A stretch of 64,000 nucleotides of DNA from AP-15 sp963814805 (lineage in GTDB: Bacteria > Pseudomonadota > Alphaproteobacteria > ATCC43930 > CGMCC-115725), in the NCBI GenBank assembly GCA_963814805.1, contig CAWFER010000007.1, forward strand, positions 248,001 through 312,000, given 5' to 3'. The notes under the pieces were generated by a model, which was given only the letters and a program-made list of their open reading frames with translations, made no database searches and was not told the origin of the DNA. The position numbers and the translations under genes are program-made. Of this stretch, positions 16,955-25,289 are shown one piece after another. Position 1 is the stretch's first letter; each line of letters opens with the position of its first letter.

Positions 16955-18075
16955 CGGGGCGCGCCGTTGCCGTCGAAAATCTGTCGCTGCGTCTCGGCGC
17001 GTTCGCGCTGAGAGAGCTCGATTTCGCCGTGCAGCCGGGCGAGATCCTGGTGATCCTCGGACCCAACGGCGCCGGCAAATCGGTAACCCTGGAAACCATC
17101 GCCGGGTTCTATCGCCCCGATGCCGGCTCTATCGCGATCGGCGGGCGCGACGTGACCCGGTTGCCTCCGGAGCGGCGCAACATCGGCCTCCTATTCCAGG
17201 ATTTCGGGCTGTTCCCGCATCTCACGGTGGCCGCCAACATCGCCATTGGCCTGCGCCGGCCGCGACGCCGCCTGCCCCGGCGCAGCCTGGCGGAGCTGCT
17301 CTCCGATCTCGGGATCGACCATCTCGCCCGCCGCCATCCGCTGGGTTTGAGCCCGGGCGAAAAGCAGCGTGTGGCGCTGGCCCGAGCGCTCGCCGCCGAA
17401 CCCGACCTTTTCCTGTTCGACGAACCGTTTTCGGCGATCGATGCGCAAACCCGCGAGCGGCTCCGCGGCGAACTCGAAAAATTTCTGCGCGGCGCCGGCG
17501 CGCCGGCGATCTTCGTCACCCACGATCACGGCGATGCGTTGGCGCTGGCCGACCGGATCATGATTCTGCGCGACGGGGCGATCGTCCAATCGGGGCCGGC
17601 GGCCACGGTATTCGCCCGCCCGGCCGACCGGTTCGTCGCCGATTTTGTCGGTTTCGACAACATCCTTCCTGGTCGTATCGCCGGCCGGTCCGGCGAGGTG
17701 GTGACAATCGCGGTCGCCGGCAAACGGATCGATGTCGCCGCGGCGAATGTCGCCGATAGCTGCGCAGGCGCGGTCTGGCTCTGCATCAGGGCCGAGGACA
17801 TCGACCTCCACCCGTTGGACCGGGCGCACGGCGCCGGCGACTGGCTCGCTGCGCGCATCCTCGCTTTGAAAGATGCCGGCACGCTGACCAAGATCGCGCT
17901 CGACTGCGGCTTTCCCCTCCAGGCGTGCGCAATGGCGCGGCAGGTCCGGGCCATGGGCCTCACCATCGGCGCCGAAATCTATGCCGAGCTGACACCGGGA
18001 GCAGTCCATGTGATCCCTGTCCGCGACCCCGCGGGGGATCCGGTCGCGGCGCTTTATCATGCCAATGGATGCTAG
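16951..18075 (+). CDS. wtpC: tungstate/molybdate ABC transporter ATP-binding protein, WtpC/ModC-like
   Basis: 374 residues. Walker A GPNGAGKSVTLE, Q-loop LLFQDFGLFPHLTV, Walker B DLFLFDEPFSAID and switch THDHGDA are intact. The ABC signature is LSPGEKQRVAL, so the second Gly of LSGGQ is replaced by Pro. That variant is seen in some oxyanion importers. After about residue 240 a TOBE/MOP-like domain follows (NILPGRIAGRSGEVVTIAV), which binds oxyanion in ModC proteins. GTG start overlaps wtpB. Confidence 0.88.
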   Translation: MTGRAVAVENLSLRLGAFALRELDFAVQPGEILVILGPNGAGKSVTLETIAGFYRPDAGSIAIGGRDVTRLPPERRNIGLLFQDFGLFPHLTVAANIAIGLRRPRRRLPRRSLAELLSDLGIDHLARRHPLGLSPGEKQRVALARALAAEPDLFLFDEPFSAIDAQTRERLRGELEKFLRGAGAPAIFVTHDHGDALALADRIMILRDGAIVQSGPAATVFARPADRFVADFVGFDNILPGRIAGRSGEVVTIAVAGKRIDVAAANVADSCAGAVWLCIRAEDIDLHPLDRAHGAGDWLAARILALKDAGTLTKIALDCGFPLQACAMARQVRAMGLTIGAEIYAELTPGAVHVIPVRDPAGDPVAALYHANGC

Positions 18076-18135
18076 CCGGAGCCAAAGTAACCAGGCCCTG
18101 CGCCCCCGGGGCGACCTGCGGACCGATCGCGGCGT

Positions 18136-18164
18136 TTGACCACATGGATCGGATCTCGTGCTAT
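18136..18164 (+). promoter_or_regulatory. candidate sigma-70 promoter of hemA
   Basis: TTGACC (18136-18141) and TGCTAT (18159-18164) are separated by 17 bases, 32 bases before the hemA ATG. Both hexamers are close to the consensus. Found by eye only; no start-site data. Confidence 0.4.
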
Positions 18165-18195
18165 CGTCATGGTCAATCGGAAACGACGGGCGGCC

Positions 18196-19403
18196 ATGGA
18201 TTACGAGCGCTTTTTCGCTGAGCGGCTCGACGTGCTTCGCGCCGAGGGGCGCTATCGCGTCTTTGCCGAGCTGGAGCGGCGTTGCGGCAATTTTCCGCGC
18301 GCCTTCGACCACCGCATCGGCGCCGAGGTGACGGTGTGGTGCTCGAACGACTATCTGGGCATGGGCCAGCATCCAGTGGTGCTGGCCGCGATGGCCGACG
18401 CGCTGCGCGAGTACGGCGCCGGCGCCGGCGGCACCCGCAACATTTCCGGCAACAACTACCTCCATCTGCTGCTGGAGCGCGAGCTTGCCGATCTGCACGG
18501 CCGCGAAGCCGCCTTGGTCTTCACCTCGGGCTACGTCGCCAACGAAGCGGTGCTGTCGACCCTGGCGCGCGAAATGCCTGGCGCCGTGGTGCTGTCGGAC
18601 GCGCAGAACCACGCCTCGATGATCGCCGGCATCCGCCACAGCCGCGCCGAAAAGCACATCTTCCGCCACAACGACCCGGACGATCTGGCGCGCCTCCTGG
18701 CCGCTGTCGGCGCCGAGCGGCCGAAGCTCGTCTGCTTCGAATCGGTCTATTCGATGGATGGCGACATCGCCCCGATCGGCGCGCTTGTGCGACGTCGCCG
18801 ATGAGCACGGCGCGATGACCTATCTCGACGAGGTGCACGCGGTCGGCCTCTACGGCGAGCGCGGCGGCGGCATCGCCGAGCGCGACCGGGTCCTGCGCCG
18901 CCCGAGCGTGATCCAGGGGACGCTCGGCAAGGCGTTCGGGGTGATGGGCGGCTATGTCGCGGGCTCCGCCGTGCTCGTCGATTTTTTGCGCAGCCATGCG
19001 CCGGGCTTCATCTTCACGACATCGCTGCCGCCGGTGCTGGCCGCCGGCGCGCTCGCCAGCCTGCGCCATCTGAAAGCGAGCCGGGTCGAGCGCGAGCTGC
19101 ACCAGCGGCGCGCGGCGACCCTGAAGCGCCGGCTGGCCGAGGCCGGATTGCCGGTGATGCGCTCGCCCAGCCATATCGTCCCGGTCATCGTCGGCGACGC
19201 CGAATTGTGCAAGGCCGCCTGCGACGCGCTGTTGCACCGCCACCGCATCTACGTGCAGCCGATCAACTACCCGACCGTGCCGAGGGGCGGCGAGCGCCTG
19301 CGCCTGACGCCCGACCCCGTTGCACAGCGAGGCCGATATCGAGGCGCTGGTCGCGGGCCTCGCCGATGTCTGGGACCGCCTGACCCTCAGCCGCGCCGCC
19401 TGA
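18196..19403 (+). pseudogene. hemA: 5-aminolevulinate synthase, reading frame broken by two +1 shifts
   Basis: The three pieces together encode about 401 residues of ALAS, which condenses glycine and succinyl-CoA to start tetrapyrrole synthesis. Visible motifs: WCSNDYLGMGQHP, GAGGTRNISGNN, FESVYSMDGDIAPI, YLDEVHAVGLYG, the PLP lysine in GTLGKAFGVMGGY, TTSLPP and the C-terminal RLTPDP followed by LHSEADIEAL. Extra single bases occur near 18786 and near 19318. As ALAS is the sole route to haem in most alphaproteobacteria and everything else is intact, these are probably sequence errors rather than loss. Start ATG 18196 has a weak GGGCGG site. Confidence 0.88.
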
Positions 19404-19427
19404 GCCAAGGCGAACAGCTCAGCCCGT

Positions 19428-19605
19428 TCAGGCTTCGGGCGGTTTCGAGCGGCTCAGCAGATCGAGATAGCGCTCGAGGCCCGCCTCCAGGTCAGCTCGA
19501 TATCGAACCAGTCGGCCAGCGCCTGTCCCCGCGCGCTCAGCGGGCGCAGGCGATCAAGGCGCTCTTTTTTCGCCCGCAGCGGCTCGCGCCCTCCCGCCAC
19601 AGCTG
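19428..19605 (-). pseudogene. degenerate fragment, possibly of a Fic-family protein
   Basis: One frame reads KKERLDRLRPLSARGQALAD then WFDIELTW, which resembles the N-terminal region of Fic proteins just before the SNAIEGN inhibitory helix. A second frame then reads DLEAGLERYLDLLSRSK and stops at 19428, resembling a Fic C-terminus. The central domain with HPFxxGNG is missing. If the assignment is right, the gene has lost its catalytic middle. The assignment rests on short matches. Confidence 0.35.
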
Positions 19606-19610
19606 GCTGC

Positions 19611-20348
19611 TTAGTAGACGTGCTGGCCGCCATTGACCGAGATTTCGGTGCCGGTGACATAGGCGGCGTCGTCGCTGCACAGGAAAAAGATCGTGCCGGC
19701 GACGTCGGCTGGAACGCCCAGCCGATTGAGGGGAATGCGCGGCAGCAGCGCCGCCGTTTCGGGCGACAGCATCGCGGTCTCGATCTCGCCGGGCGCCACC
19801 GCGTTGACGCGCACGCCGAGCCGGGCAAAGTCGGCCGCCATCTCGCGGGTCAAGGCCGACAAGGCCGCCTTTGACGTCGCATAGGCGGAGCCCGCGAACG
19901 GATGCACGTGATGCCCGGCGATCGAGGTGATGTTGACGATCGCCCCCTTACCCATCGCCAGCGCCGGGGCGAAGGCGCGCGACAGGGTCAGCGGCGCGAA
20001 GAAATTCAGCTGGAACACCTTGTGCCAGTCGTCGATCTCGCCGTTGAGGCAGCCGAGCCGCTCCCTGTCCGGCGCCTTGGGCGATACCCCGGCATTGTTG
20101 ACAAGCGCGTGCAGCGGCCCATCGAGAAACTCCTTGGCCTCGGCGACGAGATGGTCGAGATCGGCGGGCTCGCCGAGATCGGCGGTGATGTGGTGGGTCC
20201 AGTTCGGGTCGCGCCGGCATTCCGCCGGCACCCCCTCGCGCGAGCAGGTGATGATCCGCCAGCCGGCGTCGCTGAAGCGCTTGACCGTCGCATGCCCGAT
20301 GCCGCGGCTGGCGCCGGTCAACAGCAGGACCTTGCGCTTGCCGCTCAT
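19611..20348 (-). CDS. SDR family oxidoreductase
   Basis: 245 residues, classical short-chain dehydrogenase. The cofactor motif is TGASRGIG, NNAG at about residue 92, the catalytic Ser in NITSIAG and Tyr-x3-Lys in YATSKAAL. The closing ITS..YVTGTEISVNGGQHVY segment is typical of 3-oxoacyl-reductase-like members. Substrate cannot be inferred. The start overlaps the stop of the CDF transporter gene (4 bases), so the two are probably co-transcribed with pdxH upstream. Confidence 0.9.
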   Translation of the reverse strand: MSGKRKVLLLTGASRGIGHATVKRFSDAGWRIITCSREGVPAECRRDPNWTHHITADLGEPADLDHLVAEAKEFLDGPLHALVNNAGVSPKAPDRERLGCLNGEIDDWHKVFQLNFFAPLTLSRAFAPALAMGKGAIVNITSIAGHHVHPFAGSAYATSKAALSALTREMAADFARLGVRVNAVAPGEIETAMLSPETAALLPRIPLNRLGVPADVAGTIFFLCSDDAAYVTGTEISVNGGQHVY

Positions 20349-21286
20349 TGCGCCCCGACCCTGCGCGGAAAGTTCGAGCGCGCTTCCTCGACCCCCTCCG
20401 GGTCCTGGTGGATGATGATCTCGGCATGCGGGTAAGCGGCGCGCAGCCGCGCCTCGACCTCGTCGGAAATCTCGTGCGCCCGGATCAAGCTCATGCCGCC
20501 ATCCATCTCGAGATGGATCTGAATGAACGCGGCCGGCCCGGCGACCCGGGTGCGCAGATCGTGGGCGCCGACGACCTGGGGGTGCGATAGCGCGATTGCA
20601 CGGATCTTTTCGCGTTCGTCATCGGGCAGTTCGCGGTCCATCAGCTGGACCAAGGACAGCCGCGCCAACCGCGCCGCGGAATAGATGATCCACACCCCGA
20701 TGACGGCGCCGAACAGCGGATCGAGGATCAGCAGCCCGAAAATCCCGCTGAGCGCCAGCGCGGCAATGACGCTGAAATTCAGGATCAGGTCGCCGCGGTA
20801 GTGCAGTTCGTCGGCGGTGATCGCAATCGACCCGGTGCGGCGCACGACATGCCGCTGATAGAAGACCAGCGCCAAGGTTACCGCGATCGACAGGAGCATG
20901 ACCGCGATCCCGGCCGGCGAGTTCTCCACCGCGACCGGATGGAGCAGACGGCGCACCGCTTCGGCGAGCAGCAGCAATGCGCTGCCGATGATGAACGCCG
21001 ACTGGCCGAGCACGGCGAGCGGCTCGGCCTTGCCATGGCCGAAGCGATGCTCGCGGTCGGCCGGGGTCATCGCATGCCGCACCGCAACCAGATTGATGAT
21101 CGCGGCGACGAGGTCGAGCAGCGAGTTGATCAGGCTCGACAGCAACGCCACCGAACCGGTGTCGAGCCAGGCCAGGAACTTGGCCGCGATCAGCAACGCC
21201 GCGACGGTGACCGAGGCATAGGTCGCCGATCGCCGCAGCCGGTTCGCCGGTTCGCGGCTCAGGGGAAAAGCCGTTCCCGCCGCCAT
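20345..21286 (-). CDS. cation diffusion facilitator transporter, FieF-like
   Basis: 313 residues, about six helices plus the cytoplasmic ferredoxin-like domain (GAHDLRTRVAGPAAFIQIHLEMD). Binding-site motifs are HYRGD in helix 5 and FGHGKAEPLAVLGQSA after helix 2. The helix 2 site reads INSLLD where FieF has VDSLVD, so the first acidic metal ligand is Asn. CDF proteins export Zn, Fe, Co, Ni or Mn by proton antiport; the Asn suggests altered metal choice. Start 21286 overlaps the pdxH 3' end by 28 bases. Confidence 0.88.
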   Translation of the reverse strand: MAAGTAFPLSREPANRLRRSATYASVTVAALLIAAKFLAWLDTGSVALLSSLINSLLDLVAAIINLVAVRHAMTPADREHRFGHGKAEPLAVLGQSAFIIGSALLLLAEAVRRLLHPVAVENSPAGIAVMLLSIAVTLALVFYQRHVVRRTGSIAITADELHYRGDLILNFSVIAALALSGIFGLLILDPLFGAVIGVWIIYSAARLARLSLVQLMDRELPDDEREKIRAIALSHPQVVGAHDLRTRVAGPAAFIQIHLEMDGGMSLIRAHEISDEVEARLRAAYPHAEIIIHQDPEGVEEARSNFPRRVGAQ

Positions 21287-21846
21287 CCATCGCCCTCGCG
21301 AACAAATAACCACCGATCGTGCAGGCGGGAGGGGCGTTCCTGCCAGAATTCGATCCGCTGCGGCGTCACCCGAAACCCCGACCAATAGGGCGGGCGCGGC
21401 ACCTCGCCCACGCCGAAGCGGCGTGCGAAATCCTCGACCCGGCGCTCGAGCAGGGCGCGGCTCGCCAGCGGCCGCGACTGGTCCGAGGCCCAGGCGCCGA
21501 TCCGGCTATCGCGCGCCCGCGTCGCGAAATAGGCGTCCGCCTCGTCGTTTCCGACCGGCCCGACCATGCCCTCGATCCGCACCTGCCGGCGCAGCGATTT
21601 CCACAGAAAGCATAAAGCGGCGCGCGGGTTGTGCGCCAGTTCCGACGATTTTCGACTCTCCAGATTGGTGTAAAAGACAAAACCGCGGGCATCGAAGCCC
21701 TTCAACAGCACCGCGCGGGCCGACGGCCGCCCCTCGCCGCTCGCCGTCGCCAACATCATCGCCTCCGGCTGCTCCTCGCTTGCTTCGGCGCTGGCGAACC
21801 AGCGCGCGAAAGGAGCCAGCGGTTCGTCCTCGACGATCTCGTCCAT
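21259..21846 (-). CDS. pdxH: pyridoxamine 5'-phosphate oxidase
   Basis: 195 residues matching PdxH throughout: EEQPEAMMLATASGEGRPSA, RAVLLKGFDARGFVFYTN, SRIGAWASDQSRPL and the C-terminal PYWSGFRVTPQRIEFWQ followed by RLHDR. It oxidises PNP/PMP to pyridoxal phosphate with FMN. PLP is the cofactor of the ALAS encoded 2 kb away. It heads a minus-strand pdxH-CDF-SDR cluster. Confidence 0.95.
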   Translation of the reverse strand: MDEIVEDEPLAPFARWFASAEASEEQPEAMMLATASGEGRPSARAVLLKGFDARGFVFYTNLESRKSSELAHNPRAALCFLWKSLRRQVRIEGMVGPVGNDEADAYFATRARDSRIGAWASDQSRPLASRALLERRVEDFARRFGVGEVPRPPYWSGFRVTPQRIEFWQERPSRLHDRWLFVREGDGWRRERLFP

Positions 21847-21876
21847 GATCCGGTTCCCCCGCGCCTCATTCCCAGA

Positions 21877-23226
21877 TTACTCCGAGACGACTTTTTCGGC
21901 CGCCCGCCAAATTTCGCGCCGGCCGGGCGAAACCTCGACGGTGTCGACGATCAACGAGGCGATCGTTATCTGCATCGCCGCGGTTTCGGCCTTGACGATG
22001 CGCTCCATCGCCGCGGCGACCTGGCGCTGCCACGGCGCCGCGCCAGGGTTGAGCCAGCTGCCGGCAAGGGGCAGCTGCAGCGCCGCGTAGAGCGCGTGCA
22101 GCGTCGCCGTTTCCGGGCTCCACGCCAACACCCACTTGCCCTCCTGGGTGTGCGCGACAAAACCGGCGGCGGCGAGCGGACGCAGATGTTCGTCGACCAC
22201 CGTCGTCGGCGCCCCGAGTTCGGCGGCCAGGGCCTGGGTCGTCGGCCTGGCGCCGCGCCGCTGGGCCCGCGCCAGGGCCGCGATCAGCGCCAGACCCAGC
22301 GCCAGCTCGACACCCCCGGCCGAAACCGTGCCGAGGCGCTGGTCGATGCGCCAGTGCGGCAAGCCGGCGGCGACCTCCGCCCCGAGCAACACCCCCATCC
22401 ACGAAATGTACATCCACAACAGAAAGATCGGGATCGCCGCCAGAGTGCCGTAGACAGTCTGGTAATACGACATAGCGCCAATATAGATGGTGAACCCGAC
22501 CTTGAGGATTTCGATCGCCGCGGTCGCGATCAGCGCGCCGAGCGCGCCGTCGCGCCAGCGCACCGCACAGTTCGGGATCAGACAATAAAGCAGGGTCAGC
22601 GCGACGAATTCCAGCGCCGCCGGCACCGAGCGGGCGAGGCCGTGCAGCCAGCCGCTCTCGATCCATTGGAAGGCTTGCTGACCAAACCCGACATGGTGGG
22701 CGGCGATTTCGAAATAGGTCGACAGCGACAGGCTGAGGCCGATCAGCAGCGGGCCGAGCGTGATCAACGTCCAATAGGCCAGCACCCGCTGGCCCCAGGG
22801 CCGCGGCGCCGTCACCCGCCAGATCACGTTGAGCTGGTCTTCGACCGTGACCAGCAGCAGGACCCCGGTCGCGGCGATGCCGATGACCCCGACCGCCGTG
22901 GTCTGCGCCGCGGAATTGGCGAAGGCGCGAAACCACCATGCCGCCTGATCGCCGACCGAGGGCACGAAATTCTTGAACACCAGCGCCAGGATCTGGTCGT
23001 GCACCTGGCCGAAGATCGGAAACACCGACAGCGAGCCGAGAGCGATCGCGGCGAGCGGCACCAGCGAGACGAGTGCGGTGTAGCCGAGCGCGCCCGAGGC
23101 GGCAAAGCAGCCGTCGGCGTTGAAGCGGCGCAGCGCATAGGCGGTAAAGGCGGCCAAGGTCGCCAACATGCGCCGCGGCCCGCCGCCTCGTTCGCTCGAT
23201 CGGCCCTGCCCCGCCTCGCGCTTCAT
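21877..23226 (-). CDS. YihY/BrkB family inner-membrane protein
   Basis: 449 residues. The N-terminal 290 residues form the YihY domain: AASGALGYTALVSLVPLAAI, VTVEDQLNVIWRV, LPLL-type helices and YQTVYGTLAAIPIFLLWMYISW. The C-terminal about 150 residues look like a winged-helix segment (TTQALAAELGAPTTVVDEH) as in longer family members. Early misannotation as RNase BN is not supported. Function remains unclear. It diverges from fabI. Confidence 0.9.
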   Translation of the reverse strand: MKREAGQGRSSERGGGPRRMLATLAAFTAYALRRFNADGCFAASGALGYTALVSLVPLAAIALGSLSVFPIFGQVHDQILALVFKNFVPSVGDQAAWWFRAFANSAAQTTAVGVIGIAATGVLLLVTVEDQLNVIWRVTAPRPWGQRVLAYWTLITLGPLLIGLSLSLSTYFEIAAHHVGFGQQAFQWIESGWLHGLARSVPAALEFVALTLLYCLIPNCAVRWRDGALGALIATAAIEILKVGFTIYIGAMSYYQTVYGTLAAIPIFLLWMYISWMGVLLGAEVAAGLPHWRIDQRLGTVSAGGVELALGLALIAALARAQRRGARPTTQALAAELGAPTTVVDEHLRPLAAAGFVAHTQEGKWVLAWSPETATLHALYAALQLPLAGSWLNPGAAPWQRQVAAAMERIVKAETAAMQITIASLIVDTVEVSPGRREIWRAAEKVVSE

Positions 23227-23332
23227 CCCGCAAGCCTTACCGCCTCGCCGTAGCTAACGCCGCCGCTGCCGCCGATTATCCGCCGCCTGCCCGCGCCGCG
23301 CCAGCGCCTCGGGCCGCGGGCTCGCCGATTGG

Positions 23333-23346
23333 CCCTTCGCGAAGGG
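23333..23346. promoter_or_regulatory. 14-bp perfect palindrome in the fabI promoter region
   Basis: CCCTTCGCGAAGGG is fully self-complementary and ends 35 bases before the fabI start. A TTGGCC just before it and TACGAT after it could be -35 and -10 elements with an 18-base gap, placing the palindrome in the spacer as an operator would be. No regulator is identified. Confidence 0.35.
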
Positions 23347-23381
23347 TTCGTGTACGATGACCCCGCTTGCGAGAAATGGGG

Positions 23382-24189
23382 ATGACCATGCCGCTGATGG
23401 CGGGTAAGCAGGGCCTGATCATGGGCGTTGCCAATGAACGCTCGATCGCCTGGGGCATCGCCAAGGCGGTGCACGCGGAGGGCGCCGAGCTTGCCTTCAC
23501 CTATCAGGGCGACGCCTTGCGCAAGCGGGTGCAGCCGTTGGCGCTGAGCCTCGACAGCGATTTCGTGCTGGAGGCCGATGTCGGCTCGGAAGCGAGCCTC
23601 GACGCGGTGTTCGCGGCAATGGCAAAGCGCTGGCGGCAGCTCGATTTCGTCGTTCACGCGATCGCCTTTTCCGACAGGGACGAGCTCAAGGGCAGATACC
23701 TGCAGACGAGCCGGGCGAATTTTCTGCGCACCCTCGAAATCTCCTGCTACTCGTTCACCGATGTCTGCCGGCGCGCGGCGCCGCTGATGAAGGCCGGTGG
23801 GAGCCTCCTAACCTTGACCTATGCCGGGGCCGAGCGGGTCATGCCGCATTACAATGTGATGGGGGTGGCGAAGGCCGCGCTCGAGGCCAGCGTGCGCTAT
23901 CTCGCGGTCGACCTCGGCGGCGACAATATCCGGGTCAATGCGATCTCGGCCGGCCCGATCAAGACGCTCGCCGCCTCCGGGATCGGCGATTTCCGCTATA
24001 TCCTGAAGTGGAACCAGCTGAATTCGCCACTGAAACGCAACGTCACGATCGAGGACGTCGGCGGCGCCGGCGCTCTATCTGCTGAGCGATCTGGCGGCCG
24101 GGGTCAGCGGCGAGATCCACCACGTCGATTGCGGCTATCACGTCGTCGGCATGAAAGCCGTCGACGCCCCCGACATCTCGGTGGTGTGA
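23382..24189 (+). pseudogene. fabI: enoyl-ACP reductase FabI, interrupted by one +1 frameshift
   Basis: The joined frames give about 268 residues, normal for NADH-dependent enoyl-ACP reductase, the last step of each fatty-acid elongation cycle. Visible: GLIMGVANERSIAWGIAKA cofactor motif, the TYAGAERVMPHYNVMGVAKA segment with the Tyr-x6-Lys pair, and ISAGPIKTLAASGIGDF. One extra C near 24067 shifts the last 39 residues (ALYLLSDLAAGVSGEIHHVD and on). FabI is usually essential, so a base-call error is likely. ATG 23382 is used; 23388 is an alternative. It is followed after 19 bases by aroC. Confidence 0.9.
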
Positions 24190-24208
24190 CGCATCGGGAG
24201 CCTAGGCG

Positions 24209-25285
24209 ATGGCCGGCAATTCATTCGGCACCCTGTTCCGCTTCACCACCTGGGGCGAAAGCCATGGGCCGGCGATCGGCGTCGTCGTCGACGGCGCGCC
24301 GCCGCGTCTGCCGCTCGCCGAGCCCGACATCCAGCGCTGGCTCGACAAGCGCAAGCCCGGCCAGTCGCGCTTCACCACGCAGCGGCGCGAGGATGACCTG
24401 GTGCGGATCATGAGCGGCGTGTTCGACGGGGTCACCACCGGGACCCCGATCCAGCTGTTGATCGAAAACACCGACCAGCGCTCGAAGGACTACCGCAACA
24501 TCGCCGATCGTTTCCGCCCCGGCCACGCCGACTATACCTATTGGAAGAAATACGGGGTGCGCGACTATCGCGGCGGCGGACGCGCCTCGGCGCGTGAGAC
24601 CGCCTCGCGGGTCGCCGCCGGCGCCATCGCGCGCAAGATCCTCGGCTCCGACATCCAGATCCGCGGCGCGCTGGTCCAGATCGGACCGCATGCGATCGAT
24701 CGCGAGGCCTGGGATTGGCGAGCAGTCGAAGCGAACCCGTTCTGGTGTCCCGATCCTGCCATGGCTGTGCGTTGGGCCGAGCATCTCGACCGGGTGCGCA
24801 AGGCCGGCTCGTCGGCCGGCGCGGTCATTGAGATCGTCGCCAGTGGTGTCCCGGCCGGGCTCGGCGAGCCGATCTATGACAAGCTCGACGGCGACCTCGC
24901 CCGCGCGCTGATGACGATCAACGCGGTCAAGGGCGTCGAGATCGGCGCCGGCTTCGCCGCCGCGGCGCTCAGGGGCGAGGACAACGCCGACGAGATGCGG
25001 ATGGCCGATGGCGAAGTCGTATTCCTGTCGAACAACGCCGGCGGCGTCCTTGGCGGAATTTCGACCGGGCAGGACATCGTCGCCCGCTTTGCGGTCAAGC
25101 CGACGAGTTCGATCCTGACCCCGATGCGCACCGTCGATGCCGATGGCAACGAGGTCGAGATCGCCACCCACGGGCGCCACGACCCATGCGTCGGCATCCG
25201 CGCCGTCCCGGTCGGCGAGGCGATGGTCGCCTGCGTGCTCGCCGATCACCTGCTGCGCCATCGCGCGCTGGGCGCGGACATCTGA
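24209..25285 (+). CDS. aroC: chorismate synthase
   Basis: 358 residues, full length. Signatures: FTTWGESHGPAIGVVVDG at the N-terminus, HADYTYWKKYG, GRASARETASRVAAGAIAR and RGEDNADEMR with SNNAGGVLGGISTG. It converts EPSP to chorismate with reduced FMN, the final shikimate step. It follows fabI closely and precedes sppA by 4 bases, suggesting an operon. Confidence 0.96.
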   Translation: MAGNSFGTLFRFTTWGESHGPAIGVVVDGAPPRLPLAEPDIQRWLDKRKPGQSRFTTQRREDDLVRIMSGVFDGVTTGTPIQLLIENTDQRSKDYRNIADRFRPGHADYTYWKKYGVRDYRGGGRASARETASRVAAGAIARKILGSDIQIRGALVQIGPHAIDREAWDWRAVEANPFWCPDPAMAVRWAEHLDRVRKAGSSAGAVIEIVASGVPAGLGEPIYDKLDGDLARALMTINAVKGVEIGAGFAAAALRGEDNADEMRMADGEVVFLSNNAGGVLGGISTGQDIVARFAVKPTSSILTPMRTVDADGNEVEIATHGRHDPCVGIRAVPVGEAMVACVLADHLLRHRALGADI

Positions 25286-25289
25286 GCCG

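Noticed and set aside
21631..23253. 540-residue plus-strand frame over pdxH and yihY
   Set aside because: It is antisense to two clear families, and its composition is Arg/Gln/His-rich low complexity.
18780..24070. Programmed ribosomal frameshifting in hemA and fabI
   Set aside because: No slippery heptamer or downstream pseudoknot is evident, and unrelated genes show the same +1 pattern, so sequence error is simpler.
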